A stretch of 50,110 bases of DNA from a virus. The stretch's first letter is position 1. Each line of letters starts with the position of its first letter. The stretch is from the IMG/VR virus record IMGVR_UViG_3300005914_000014, positions 1 through 50,110 of that record; one strand, written 5' to 3'. This document shows positions 43,438 to 50,110 of this stretch, piece after piece. The notes under the pieces were generated by a model. The model searched no databases, was not told where the DNA came from, and was given only the letters and a program-made list of their open reading frames with translations. Made by a program: the position numbers and the translations under genes.

Positions 43438-43468
43438 TTCAATTTGATACTTATATAAAACAAGCAAT

Positions 43469-43648
43469 ATGGAACAATTAAAAACAGAATTAACAGCATT
43501 ACGGAATCAGATAGGATCTATGTCTTTGGTATTTGCCGATTTTGAGTCTGAGATAGATAAGATGTCAAATACCGTGGTTAAAATAAACAAAGTTACCGAC
43601 GAGGTTGAATCTACCAAAGATGAAATTAATAGAGAAATGCTCAGATAA
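43469..43648 (+). CDS. Small coiled-coil protein (59 aa)
   Basis: MEQLKTELTALRNQIGSMSL, then a heptad-rich helix to NREMLR. Almost entirely helical, with repeats of L/I/V at heptad spacing (ELTALRNQIGSM, IDKMSNTVVKINKVTDEV). No membrane segment. It sits between the glycan cassette and the holin-like gene; a lysis-regulator or small scaffold role is only a guess. A TTGATACTTATATAAA sequence upstream (43444-43459) could be its promoter. Confidence 0.65.
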   Translation: MEQLKTELTALRNQIGSMSLVFADFESEIDKMSNTVVKINKVTDEVESTKDEINREMLR

Positions 43649-43687
43649 TAAGCAATTTAATTAATAGTTATATAAAAAGATGTGACT

Positions 43688-44023
43688 ATGAAATTAAAGG
43701 AACCAAGTAATAAAGCATTCTTTGTGCAAAATTTAGTAAAACATACCTACAGGTCTCGATTTATTATAACAATTACAACACTAACAACATTTTTTGTTAT
43801 AGTGTCTGGTATTGGATATGGTATATGGGCAAGTGCGTCCGTGACCCATGAATGGAAAGAAATTCTTCTATTAATACTTGGTGCCTTTCTAGGATCGTAT
43901 AATAAAGTAATTGATTATTGGTTTAATTCATTGGAACGTGATCGAGACATGGTAAAACGAGCAGATGTTGAAGATGATGCGTTATGCGAATCATGTGGTA
44001 AATCTACAATAGAGAATCCATAA
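43688..44023 (+). CDS. Holin-like membrane protein (111 aa)
   Basis: Two membrane helices: residues 25-49 (FIITITTLTTFFVIVSGIGY) and 58-78 (EILLLILGAFLGSYNKVIDY), with a basic N-terminus and charged C-terminus containing C100-x2-C103. LLLILGAFLGSYNKVIDYWF resembles holin-type helices in T4-like marine phages. The GTG at 43682 is a less likely start. The endolysin is 3 kb downstream with four other genes between, so pairing as a lysis cassette is inferred. Confidence 0.55.
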   Translation: MKLKEPSNKAFFVQNLVKHTYRSRFIITITTLTTFFVIVSGIGYGIWASASVTHEWKEILLLILGAFLGSYNKVIDYWFNSLERDRDMVKRADVEDDALCESCGKSTIENP

Positions 44024-44093
44024 TCAAAATCACTCATCAAATTACCAATTTCATAAAGTTGGTTCAGAATTTAGAAATTAATTAAACAGTAAT

Positions 44094-44103
44094 ATATTTA
44101 TAT
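44094..44103 (+). promoter_or_regulatory. TATTTATA element before internal-protein cluster
   Basis: ATATTTATAT lies about 14 nt before the ATG at 44118, followed by AAAGAGAG. It shares the core of the candidate late element but lacks the final G. Confidence 0.3.
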
Positions 44104-44117
44104 ATAAAGAGAGTAAT

Positions 44118-45224
44118 ATGAAATTATCAGATTTTTTAAGTGAAGACACCAAAAAACCTACCATGAGTAAGTTGCGTGGTGACGTAATAACAGTAGACTG
44201 TGCCAAGAGATGGGTCGAGTCGTTTACGAAAACGGTCGTAGTCGAAGGCACTGCAGACTCCCGTAGTAACATGAAACTAAACGTAACTGCACCGCCTTTC
44301 GCAGCAAGTACTATTAGAAAGCAACTAAGTGAAGTTAACATCCCATTTAAGTGGGTGAATGGTAATAATTATTCAATCGCATGTAACGTAGGTGATATGG
44401 CAAAGTTGTCTAACATTAAAAACTTTATGAAAGAGAGTGAGGAAGTGAGTGATGGTGACGAAACCAATACCACATCCACTGAGTTAGATGGTAGCACGGT
44501 AAGTCTTATGCTAGATGGGGATGCTATTTATGTAACAAAAATAGATAGTACACATGTCCGTACATTCAATTCAGAAGAAAACTATAATGACAGCAAAGGG
44601 TCTGCATGGCACGTCCGACAGTTAAGTCATACTCCATATTTTACCGACATGCTCAAGTGGTTGAAGGATGGCAAGTCAAAGCATATACAAGACAATACCT
44701 ACAACACTACGCAAAAAACCACTAACGAGTCCGTTAGTCGTAACAGTATAGTTAACACATTGCGTGAAGGAATAACTGCAGCATTTGTATCTGTAGATGA
44801 AACAAAAAATGGTATCGTTGCTAAGGTATCGTTAGACCCTATTAAATCAAATTCATTTATAACGTCACGGTATATGATGTTCTCCATCACCGAGAGTGGT
44901 CGTTTGCAGCAATTTAGTACTAGTTATAAGTTAAATGACATGCCAACACTAACTGAAGTTACGGTTAAGTCTGCAACTACTGCCGTTCGAAAGATTAATT
45001 ACTTAATTAAAGTAATCACAGAGAGACTAAATGGTCAATTCTCTAAGGGTGATACTGTAGTATTAACGAATGCAACTAAGTATAACCCACTATCAAAGAG
45101 CACAGTAGATGCTATCGTAGAAGGGTTTGATAAGTTCGGTAATGTAATTGTGGTAACTAAGACAGATGATTATGCAGTCGACCGATTTGACATCACTCAC
45201 AAAGAACCAACCATTAAAGTATAA
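44118..45224 (+). CDS. Putative internal head protein with capsid-targeting-like N-terminus (368 aa)
   Basis: The N-terminus MKLSDFLSED resembles the T4 capsid-targeting peptide MKTYQEFIAE (Met-Lys, aromatic/aliphatic positions, then hydrophobic-x-Glu cleaved by the prohead protease). Two similar segments (PPFAASTIRKQLSEVN and later STSYKLNDMPTLTEVTV) and a Thr/Ser-rich middle follow. No enzymatic motif. GAGAG near the start may act as a ribosome site. It heads a run of four genes with such N-termini. Confidence 0.6.
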   Translation: MKLSDFLSEDTKKPTMSKLRGDVITVDCAKRWVESFTKTVVVEGTADSRSNMKLNVTAPPFAASTIRKQLSEVNIPFKWVNGNNYSIACNVGDMAKLSNIKNFMKESEEVSDGDETNTTSTELDGSTVSLMLDGDAIYVTKIDSTHVRTFNSEENYNDSKGSAWHVRQLSHTPYFTDMLKWLKDGKSKHIQDNTYNTTQKTTNESVSRNSIVNTLREGITAAFVSVDETKNGIVAKVSLDPIKSNSFITSRYMMFSITESGRLQQFSTSYKLNDMPTLTEVTVKSATTAVRKINYLIKVITERLNGQFSKGDTVVLTNATKYNPLSKSTVDAIVEGFDKFGNVIVVTKTDDYAVDRFDITHKEPTIKV

Positions 45225-45234
45225 CCTAACTAAT

Positions 45235-45789
45235 ATGAAACTAAAAAAACTAATAGAATCATTGGCAGGCAATGACTGGATGAAGTCCGACGAAGAGAAT
45301 ACTACGATGAAACCTCACACTGTTGATAAATTTGAGACGAAGGAGACTGATAATGAGGGGGAAGTTGCTCGTATGCAAATGGTAAAGACGATGCAAGCGG
45401 CAGCCGAGATAATGGCAATGATTGATAATACGTCAGAATTGCCTGCATGGATTCAAGAAAAGCTAACTAAAATTGCAGATTACACTACAGGTGTCAGACA
45501 TTATATGGAGATGAAAACCACACGTCATGTAGTATCTCGTGTATCAGAGTCTCGGTTAAATGAAAAGTCATCCAACTCCAACACTATTGAAGATAGTGAT
45601 GTAGAAGAGATTATGATAAATGGCATGCAATATATGCTAAGTGACTTAAAGAAATCTAAGCTAAATAAGATGCTACTGATGAGTGATGGGTCTGAACAGA
45701 AGGTTACGAAAATCATGGGTAACTATGATGATGACCGTGGTGTTTACTTCCGATTCAAGTTAGACGATGGCACCTGGTACGACATTTAG
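45235..45789 (+). CDS. Putative virion protein with capsid-targeting-like N-terminus (184 aa)
   Basis: ATG 45235 is chosen (an upstream frame would overlap the previous gene). Begins MKLKKLIESLAGN. The middle EIMAMIDNTSELPAWIQEKL then TKIADYTTGVRHYME is a phrase I recognise from small virion-associated proteins of T4-like phages (W.Q.Ki..a.dY...v..Y). The C-terminal 50 residues form a beta domain (KVTKIMGNYDDDRGVYFRFK). Likely packaged; function unknown. Confidence 0.65.
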   Translation: MKLKKLIESLAGNDWMKSDEENTTMKPHTVDKFETKETDNEGEVARMQMVKTMQAAAEIMAMIDNTSELPAWIQEKLTKIADYTTGVRHYMEMKTTRHVVSRVSESRLNEKSSNSNTIEDSDVEEIMINGMQYMLSDLKKSKLNKMLLMSDGSEQKVTKIMGNYDDDRGVYFRFKLDDGTWYDI

Positions 45790-45810
45790 TAAACAACAAA
45801 TAATATCAAA

Positions 45811-46329
45811 ATGAAAAAACTTAAAAATTATATTAATGAAGTCACTATTACTGATGAATCTATTGCAACTAAAATAGATGAGTATGTAGCACTGACTAAG
45901 AAAATGGTTGCAGAGACTAATCAACTTGCTAAAACTAAGAAAGAAATTGGAGATGCTGCTATAGAATTAGAACCCACATTGCGATTACTTACTGAAAAGG
46001 TTGAATCCTCCGTCGTAACTGCTAAGAGTATACTCGAGTTAAAAAAAGCAGGATACTCTAGAATGAATCCATCGTACAAGGAAGCATTTGTTACAGCATT
46101 ATCGAAGGTTAATCCAGCAACTCGTAAAGTTCTTGAAAACATACTTAAATTAAGTGTTACTACAACTAAAATTGCTGCTACGTTCAAGTCAAACTCACTT
46201 ACAGAAATGAATATGAGTGACATTAAAAGATTTTTTGGAAGTATATTTAACAAACTCAAAGCATCATTTACTTCATGGACGCAACACAATAAAACGTTAG
46301 ATATCGTAATAAAAAAAATTAGTAAGTAA
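45811..46329 (+). CDS. Putative helical internal protein with capsid-targeting-like N-terminus (172 aa)
   Basis: Begins MKKLKNYINEV, with I-N-E at residues 8-10 fitting the cleavage pattern. The remainder is lysine-rich and mostly helical (DEYVALTKKMVAETNQLAKT, NPATRKVLENILKLS), as T4 internal proteins are. No membrane helix or motif. It follows the 184-aa gene by 21 nt with no promoter between, so it is co-expressed. Confidence 0.6.
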   Translation: MKKLKNYINEVTITDESIATKIDEYVALTKKMVAETNQLAKTKKEIGDAAIELEPTLRLLTEKVESSVVTAKSILELKKAGYSRMNPSYKEAFVTALSKVNPATRKVLENILKLSVTTTKIAATFKSNSLTEMNMSDIKRFFGSIFNKLKASFTSWTQHNKTLDIVIKKISK

Positions 46330-46342
46330 TTAATTAAATGCA

Positions 46343-47017
46343 ATGATTTATAAAGATTTCTTCGCATACATTACCGAATCAGGTGGGTTGAAATTTGATG
46401 AGCTTAAAGATAAGAGATTCAAAAATCCATTGACAGGTAAACTTATAAAAGTAGCATCTGCACTTACATATGACCACGATACTCAGCCATATAAGATGGC
46501 AATCGAGTATCTCAAATTATATGGAATTGATTATACGAATAAAGATACGGTAGATGACACCGAGTCAGCACCTACTCGATCCAAGTCAGCTAATTCGGAA
46601 ACTAAAGTTAATACCTTATTAGATACGAGTAAGTTATTTTTTCGATTTGATAAGACTACTAATACAATCTTAATTTCTATTGTACCCACAGAAGATGCTG
46701 TAACTATAGAATTTAATAAATTAGACGGCATTCTTTCGTTGACATTACTAACACGAGGTTCTGTCTCAGATACATCATCCTTTAAGAAGAAACAATTTTA
46801 TAGAGTCGGTGATAAGTACGACTTACAAGTCAAGAAAAAGAATAGATTCTATACCACGATACGCAGATTTTTATCCGACAATATTACCATTATCGGTAGA
46901 AAGATGTCTGAGTTAAGTAGTGAAGATGACTTCAAAACAAATGATGATAAGCAATTATTATATAAAGAATTAAGAATTATGATAAAGTCTGCTAAGAAAA
47001 TAAAACAAAAAAAATAA
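46343..47017 (+). CDS. Putative internal protein with capsid-targeting-like N-terminus (224 aa)
   Basis: Begins MIYKDFFAYITESGG, with I-T-E at residues 10-12. Residues 15-60 may be a small domain, followed by a Ser/Thr-rich linker (about 65-85), a beta-rich middle (LFFRFDKTTNTILISIVPTE) and a basic helical end (MIKSAKKIKQKK). The basic tail fits DNA binding inside the head. Function unknown. The endolysin starts 4 nt after its stop. Confidence 0.6.
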   Translation: MIYKDFFAYITESGGLKFDELKDKRFKNPLTGKLIKVASALTYDHDTQPYKMAIEYLKLYGIDYTNKDTVDDTESAPTRSKSANSETKVNTLLDTSKLFFRFDKTTNTILISIVPTEDAVTIEFNKLDGILSLTLLTRGSVSDTSSFKKKQFYRVGDKYDLQVKKKNRFYTTIRRFLSDNITIIGRKMSELSSEDDFKTNDDKQLLYKELRIMIKSAKKIKQKK

Positions 47018-47021
47018 TGAT

Positions 47022-47621
47022 ATGAATATTAATGTGCTCCGAGGTATAATTCCAGACGAACCGTTTTCTGAGATTGATGAAGTTATTAAAAACTTTAACA
47101 TAAACACCCCACTCAGAATGTCACACTTCCTAGCGCAATGTGCGCATGAGAGTGGTGTATTTAGGTGGAAGGTTGAAAATTTGAATTATTCTAAAGAAGC
47201 ATTAATGATTACATTTCGCAAGTACTTCCCAACTGTGGAAGTGGCATCTAAGTATGCCAGAAATCCTGAGATGATTGCAAACCGAGCATACGCAAATCGT
47301 ATGAATAATGGTGACGAAGCAAGTGGTGATGGTTGGAAATATCGAGGACGTGGGTACATTCAACTGACAGGTAAAGACAATTACACTAGGTTTAATGACC
47401 ATGTTGATGTAGATGTACTAAATAATCCAGACCTCGTTGCGGAGAGATATCCATTATTGTCAGCATCGTGGTTCTGGTCATCCAATCGATTGAATAGCAT
47501 TGCAGATCAAGGGTCGACCGAGGATGTAGTAAAACAGATAACTAGACGGGTTAACGGTGGGTTTAATGGACTAGCAGACAGACAGAAAAAGTTTGATATG
47601 CTGTATGAGTTGTTATCTTGA
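47022..47621 (+). CDS. Endolysin, GH19 chitinase-like muramidase
   Basis: 199 residues. FLAQCAHESGVFRWKVENLN carries the first catalytic Glu (E43 in AHES, with E52 nearby), followed by GDGWKYRGRGYIQLTGKDNY, a GH19 core signature, and ITRRVNGGFNGLADRQ at the end. No signal peptide, so export needs a holin. It cuts peptidoglycan sugar chains at the end of infection. No clear terminator follows. Confidence 0.94.
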   Translation: MNINVLRGIIPDEPFSEIDEVIKNFNINTPLRMSHFLAQCAHESGVFRWKVENLNYSKEALMITFRKYFPTVEVASKYARNPEMIANRAYANRMNNGDEASGDGWKYRGRGYIQLTGKDNYTRFNDHVDVDVLNNPDLVAERYPLLSASWFWSSNRLNSIADQGSTEDVVKQITRRVNGGFNGLADRQKKFDMLYELLS

Positions 47622-47713
47622 AAAGGTCTCGATCCAACATTAGACTATATCGTTAAAAACATATGACGTGATAGTTAATAATATCACATAAGACTCAACA
47701 AATTACAAATAAT

Positions 47714-48004
47714 ATGAAAAATTTTCAGTTAAAATTACTAGTTAGTGAAGAAATCAAAAGGTTCATGGAATGGTTTGCCCTAAATGAGATAGAATTAAAG
47801 CAAACCACGACGATTATGCCTGACGAACTTACATCAGTAGTCGATGCAATAAAGAAGAGAAGTAAATATACCGACATGCAACAGGTAAAATCAGGTAATA
47901 CTATTACATTTACTCTGAACGGTGATGAGGTTATGCGATATGATTTAAAGAAATTCACACTACATCACAACTTTCTGCCATCTACCATAGTAGATACAAT
48001 TTAA
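47714..48004 (+). CDS. Hypothetical protein (96 aa)
   Basis: N-terminal helix (FQLKLLVSEEIKRFMEWFAL), a central DELTSVVDAIKKRSKYTDM and a beta end (NTITFTLNGDEVMRYDLKKF). No family recognised. The 92-nt gap upstream contains an imperfect GTGATA/TATCAC hairpin without a T run. Confidence 0.6.
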   Translation: MKNFQLKLLVSEEIKRFMEWFALNEIELKQTTTIMPDELTSVVDAIKKRSKYTDMQQVKSGNTITFTLNGDEVMRYDLKKFTLHHNFLPSTIVDTI

Positions 48005-48015
48005 TTAAGAAATAA

Positions 48016-48633
48016 ATGTTACTTAAATCTCAGATTTTAGATGCACAATCTAAATCAAAATCTGCATTTGCGTGTGCAAGATATTTAAAAGTATCTTACC
48101 CAACATATAAGAAGTGGGCGAAGTATCACGAAGTGTTCGAAAACTTAATCAATCCGAATGGATTTGGTGTCCGACGACCGAAGACGAAGCAAGTTGCGAA
48201 GAACCTACTTGCATATATAAGTGGTGAGAAGATTCACACGGTTCCTCGGACGTATATGAATCAGTTAATAAAGCATCATTACAAAGATGATCGATGTGAA
48301 TCGTGTGGGTTTGATAATAGCCGAGATGATGGCAAGAAGCCATTCTTAATTAATTTTATAGATGGTGTTAAAAAGAACACGCGTCTTGAAAATATAGAAA
48401 TTCTGTGCTACAACTGCTATTACATAAATGTTGGAGGTGAACTCATTGCGAATCGCCGACGTAAGTACTGGACTCCAAGTTACTTCAATACAGCATCGAA
48501 TGTTAATATCTCTAAGTACGATGATGAAAGTATGAAATGGAGTGACATAGACATGGAAAGTGTACCAGAAGATAACCTACAAACTCCCGACGACCGAGAT
48601 GTCGATGATTTATTCAATAAATTGAACAATTAA
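48016..48633 (+). CDS. HNH-like zinc protein with N-terminal HTH (205 aa)
   Basis: Residues 15-45 (SAFACARYLKVSYPTYKKWA) look like a helix-turn-helix. The central domain DRCESCGFDNSRDDGKKPFL, then INFIDGVKKNTRLENIEILC and YNCYYINVGG, has the two CxxC knuckles and LENI.iLC.NC of HNH proteins. The usual catalytic His (LH.dG / HH) is replaced by INFIDG, so nuclease activity is doubtful. It may be a DNA-binding regulator. The C-terminus is acidic. Confidence 0.75.
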   Translation: MLLKSQILDAQSKSKSAFACARYLKVSYPTYKKWAKYHEVFENLINPNGFGVRRPKTKQVAKNLLAYISGEKIHTVPRTYMNQLIKHHYKDDRCESCGFDNSRDDGKKPFLINFIDGVKKNTRLENIEILCYNCYYINVGGELIANRRRKYWTPSYFNTASNVNISKYDDESMKWSDIDMESVPEDNLQTPDDRDVDDLFNKLNN

Positions 48634-48848
48634 TGCATACCTATCCTTTATCAAGTCAGCAAATAAAAGTCTTAAGTAAAATCGTCGATGCACTGCACGA
48701 CAATATTGTAAACAAAGTATCAATGGGTGACTCACTCGTGTTGAAGATTGCTGTTCGTAAAATATTAAACAATGGGTATTATTTGGAAAAGGACGTAGAT
48801 ATCCTTAACGTACTACTATCAGAGTATAAAAAACGACACACCAAATGA
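48633..48848 (+). CDS. Hypothetical protein (71 aa)
   Basis: Start overlaps the previous stop (TAATG). Helical protein: LSSQQIKVLSKIVDALHDNI, then DSLVLKIAVRKILNNGYYLE and a basic end. No motif recognised. Co-translation with the HNH-like protein is likely. Confidence 0.6.
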   Translation: MHTYPLSSQQIKVLSKIVDALHDNIVNKVSMGDSLVLKIAVRKILNNGYYLEKDVDILNVLLSEYKKRHTK

Positions 48849-48946
48849 ATAATAAATACAAAAACTCATCGTCCGAGTACACGGATATTTACCTACAAAC
48901 GAATGACTATAGACTTCTCCATTTGTAGGTTGCACACTCACGGTAT

Positions 48947-49165
48947 ATGAAGGTTTGCTCGTACATCTTGAATTGAGATACGAGTCATCATACCGGGTCA
49001 CGTACCTTTGATCAAATTCCTCTTTTAACAGACGAACTCGATAAACTCAAGGTATTATGTGAATTACGCAATACACCTCCCTTAGAGGTAGTTGGCGGAA
49101 CTGCCAGAGGCACTGATACACTAGGTGAGCAATGGGGGTCATGTCCTATAACTAATATCACTTGA
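48947..49165 (+). pseudogene. Decayed SLOG-family (DUF2493-like) gene
   Basis: From 48995 the + strand reads GSRTFDQIPLLTDELDKLKV, then LCELRNTPPLEVVGGTARGT and DTLGEQW, the DUF2493/SLOG pattern (IIaGSRtf ... vVsGgArGaDtLgeqwA). Just upstream, GAG ATA CGA GTC ATC AT would give E-I-R-V-I-I, but one base seems missing before ACC GGG, so the strand is out of frame. The ATG at 48947 meets a TGA at 48974. After GEQW the frame loses the family pattern and stops at 49163. It looks like a broken gene in an otherwise gene-free 420-nt gap (48849-49268). Confidence 0.7.
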
Positions 49166-49234
49166 ACTACCTCAATTAATTGGACGTTCAATGTAACTAT
49201 CAAAACATCTATGTCAATGACCCATACACTCTAA

Positions 49235-49274
49235 GGTGATGATTGGGTTTCCGCAGACAACAAACATTATGAAA
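49235..49274 (+). repeat. Repeated 40-nt leader, copy B
   Basis: GGTGATGATTGGGTTTCCGC, then AGACAACAAACATTATGAAA, ending at the start of the helicase gene. The only differences from copy A at 41920 are in the TGGGGTTCCACGGA versus TGGGTTTCCGCAGA stretch. An ACCCAT block upstream is also shared (offset by one indel). Confidence 0.85.
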
Positions 49275-50110
49275 TTAAGAAATAATCAAAAAGAGCCTGC
49301 TCTAATCGGAGAAGAGTTCTTCAAAACAAAAAAAATAGACCCAAGCATTATAGTAGCACCCACTGCGTTTGGTAAGTCTGTCTTAATTGCACATATAAGT
49401 AGCACTATGAAATATGATAAAGTGCTTATAATACAACCATCAATCGAACTGTTGGAGCAGAACTATGAAAAGTTCACTGGCATGTATGGAGGTACCGCAT
49501 CTATATTCAGTGCGTCACTCGGTGAGAAAGAAATTGGTAGAATCACATACGCTACAATCGGGTCTATAGTAAATCGAGTACATGATTTTAAGAAATTTGG
49601 TTTTAAGAAAATTATAATTGATGAGTGTGATAGATACCCACGAGCAAAGAGTGGACAACTTAGAAAATTTTTAGATAAGATAAAAGCGACTCATGTACTA
49701 GGGCTAACTGCAACTCCACTGAAGTTGCAAACACTTTCTATCGATGGTGGGTGGGATAGCTATTCTAAGTTAACAATGCTAACTACTCGCACCAAGCATG
49801 GTCTATTTTTTAAACACATCATTCACTGTGCACAAATAGACGAGATGGTTAAGTTAAAATTTTGGTCACCTCTTAAGTACGAATCATACGACTTTGATGA
49901 ACATCAGCTAGTCTTAAACTCCACTAAGGGTGATTACACAGAGGAGAGTATGAATAAAGCTTACCAGACAGGTAATCTCGAAGATAAGATCGTTGATAAA
50001 ATTACCCACATGACAGATAGGAAATCGATATTAGTTGCACTACCAACCGTTGCCCAGGCAGAATCACTTGCCAGTAGATTACCAAATGCTGTGATGTTAT
50101 GTGGTGCTAC
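49269..50110 (+). CDS. Superfamily 2 DNA/RNA helicase (UvsW-like), 5' part
   Basis: Open to the right edge, so the C-terminal part is outside the window; 280 codons are visible. LRNNQKEPALIGEEFF (Q motif), IIVAPTAFGKSVLIAH (Walker A / motif I), IIQPSIELLEQN (Ia), RITYATIGSIVN, KIIIDECDRYP (motif II DECD), and VLGLTATPLKL (motif III) define an SF2 helicase. A motif IV-like SILVALPTVAQAESL follows near the end. In T4, UvsW has this layout and reshapes recombination intermediates, which would fit. Start is the ATG inside leader copy B. Confidence 0.88.
   Translation, partial: MKLRNNQKEPALIGEEFFKTKKIDPSIIVAPTAFGKSVLIAHISSTMKYDKVLIIQPSIELLEQNYEKFTGMYGGTASIFSASLGEKEIGRITYATIGSIVNRVHDFKKFGFKKIIIDECDRYPRAKSGQLRKFLDKIKATHVLGLTATPLKLQTLSIDGGWDSYSKLTMLTTRTKHGLFFKHIIHCAQIDEMVKLKFWSPLKYESYDFDEHQLVLNSTKGDYTEESMNKAYQTGNLEDKIVDKITHMTDRKSILVALPTVAQAESLASRLPNAVMLCGA

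Noticed and set aside
48016-48633. Active HNH homing endonuclease
   Set aside because: The catalytic His position is not His, and no interrupted gene is nearby.
48849-49268. Structured noncoding RNA or group I intron in the gene-free gap
   Set aside because: Several hairpins and a GACTATAGACTT string are present, but no full intron core could be built and part of the region clearly encodes a broken SLOG-type protein.
1-50110. Long minus-strand ORFs (for example 8491-8973, 42241-42687, 45921-46367)
   Set aside because: They lie antisense to well-supported + strand genes, lack family features and have low-complexity Ser/Leu-rich products typical of shadow frames.
1-50110. tRNA genes
   Set aside because: No cloverleaf with a GTTCGA-type T loop and acceptor pairing was found by eye; a tRNA scan would be decisive.

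Overview
This window is a single-strand, tightly packed stretch of a large T4-like tailed phage genome (contractile-tail myovirus). The evidence is a T4-type tail sheath, tail tube and baseplate set next to a near-complete T4-type replisome: gp32, UvsX, 5' nuclease, gp41, gp43, gp45, gp44 and gp62. Every supported gene reads on the + strand. The DNA is AT-rich, and genes abut or overlap by ATGA/TAATG junctions. The kelch-like fibre repeats, PhoH, multiple 2OG-Fe(II) oxygenases and many glycosyltransferases are typical of aquatic (marine) T4-like phages. The host cannot be read from the sequence. No integrase, tRNA, rRNA, IS element or CRISPR array was seen.

Layout. 1-0.5 kb: end of a repeat-rich fibre protein. 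0.6-5 kb: small unknowns, then three consecutive 2OG-Fe(II) oxygenases coupled to a GT9-like glycosyltransferase. 5.2-16 kb: tail sheath, tube, gp26-like hub protein with a start-less out-of-frame extension, tape measure, tube cap/initiator, gp53-like wedge and a large hub-like protein. 15.6-19.3 kb: a compact family A polymerase-like protein, PhoH and a possible PD-(D/E)XK nuclease. 19.4-23.7 kb: gp32, UvsX, 5' nuclease and gp41 helicase. 23.8-27.4 kb: small accessory genes (HExxH metallopeptidase, poly-Asp protein, HTH, HD hydrolase) and a DNA methyltransferase. 27.4-33.5 kb: family B polymerase split into two overlapping ORFs, sliding clamp, a second methyltransferase of the same type and the clamp loader ATPase. 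33.6-37.1 kb: small genes, a 2H phosphoesterase, dNMP kinase, gp62 and a Cas4/AddB-like Fe-S nuclease. 37.2-43.4 kb: a ribbon-helix-helix protein, then a glycan cassette (two GT-B enzymes, three GT-A-like enzymes, one sugar-nucleotide epimerase). 43.5-47.6 kb: holin-like protein, four proteins with capsid-targeting-like N-termini, and a GH19 endolysin. 47.7-50.1 kb: unknowns, an HNH-like zinc protein, a decayed SLOG/DUF2493 gene and the start of an SF2 helicase.

How it works together. A promoter family (TTGAWW, 16-17 nt, TATATT, several with a shared CTAATTTTGAA upstream block) stands before gp32, the sliding clamp and early-type small genes. A second motif (ATATTTATAG) lies about 21-26 nt before three genes, two of them the tail tube and tape measure, and may mark late transcription. 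Rho-independent terminators close the sheath, gp26-region and other units. Start sites fall into two classes: Shine-Dalgarno starts for several virion genes and gp32, and SD-less A-rich leaders ending in GTTATG or ACATTATG for many others.

Most notable: (i) a 2H phosphoesterase resembling anti-CBASS Acb1 that carries a capsid-targeting-like N-terminus, and four further proteins with such N-termini next to the lysis genes; (ii) a split family B polymerase with motif-C-like sequence on both sides of the break, plus a separate family A polymerase-like protein; (iii) a +1-frame tail gene lacking any start codon directly after a T7 run in gp26; (iv) a repeated 40-nt leader in front of two unrelated genes.
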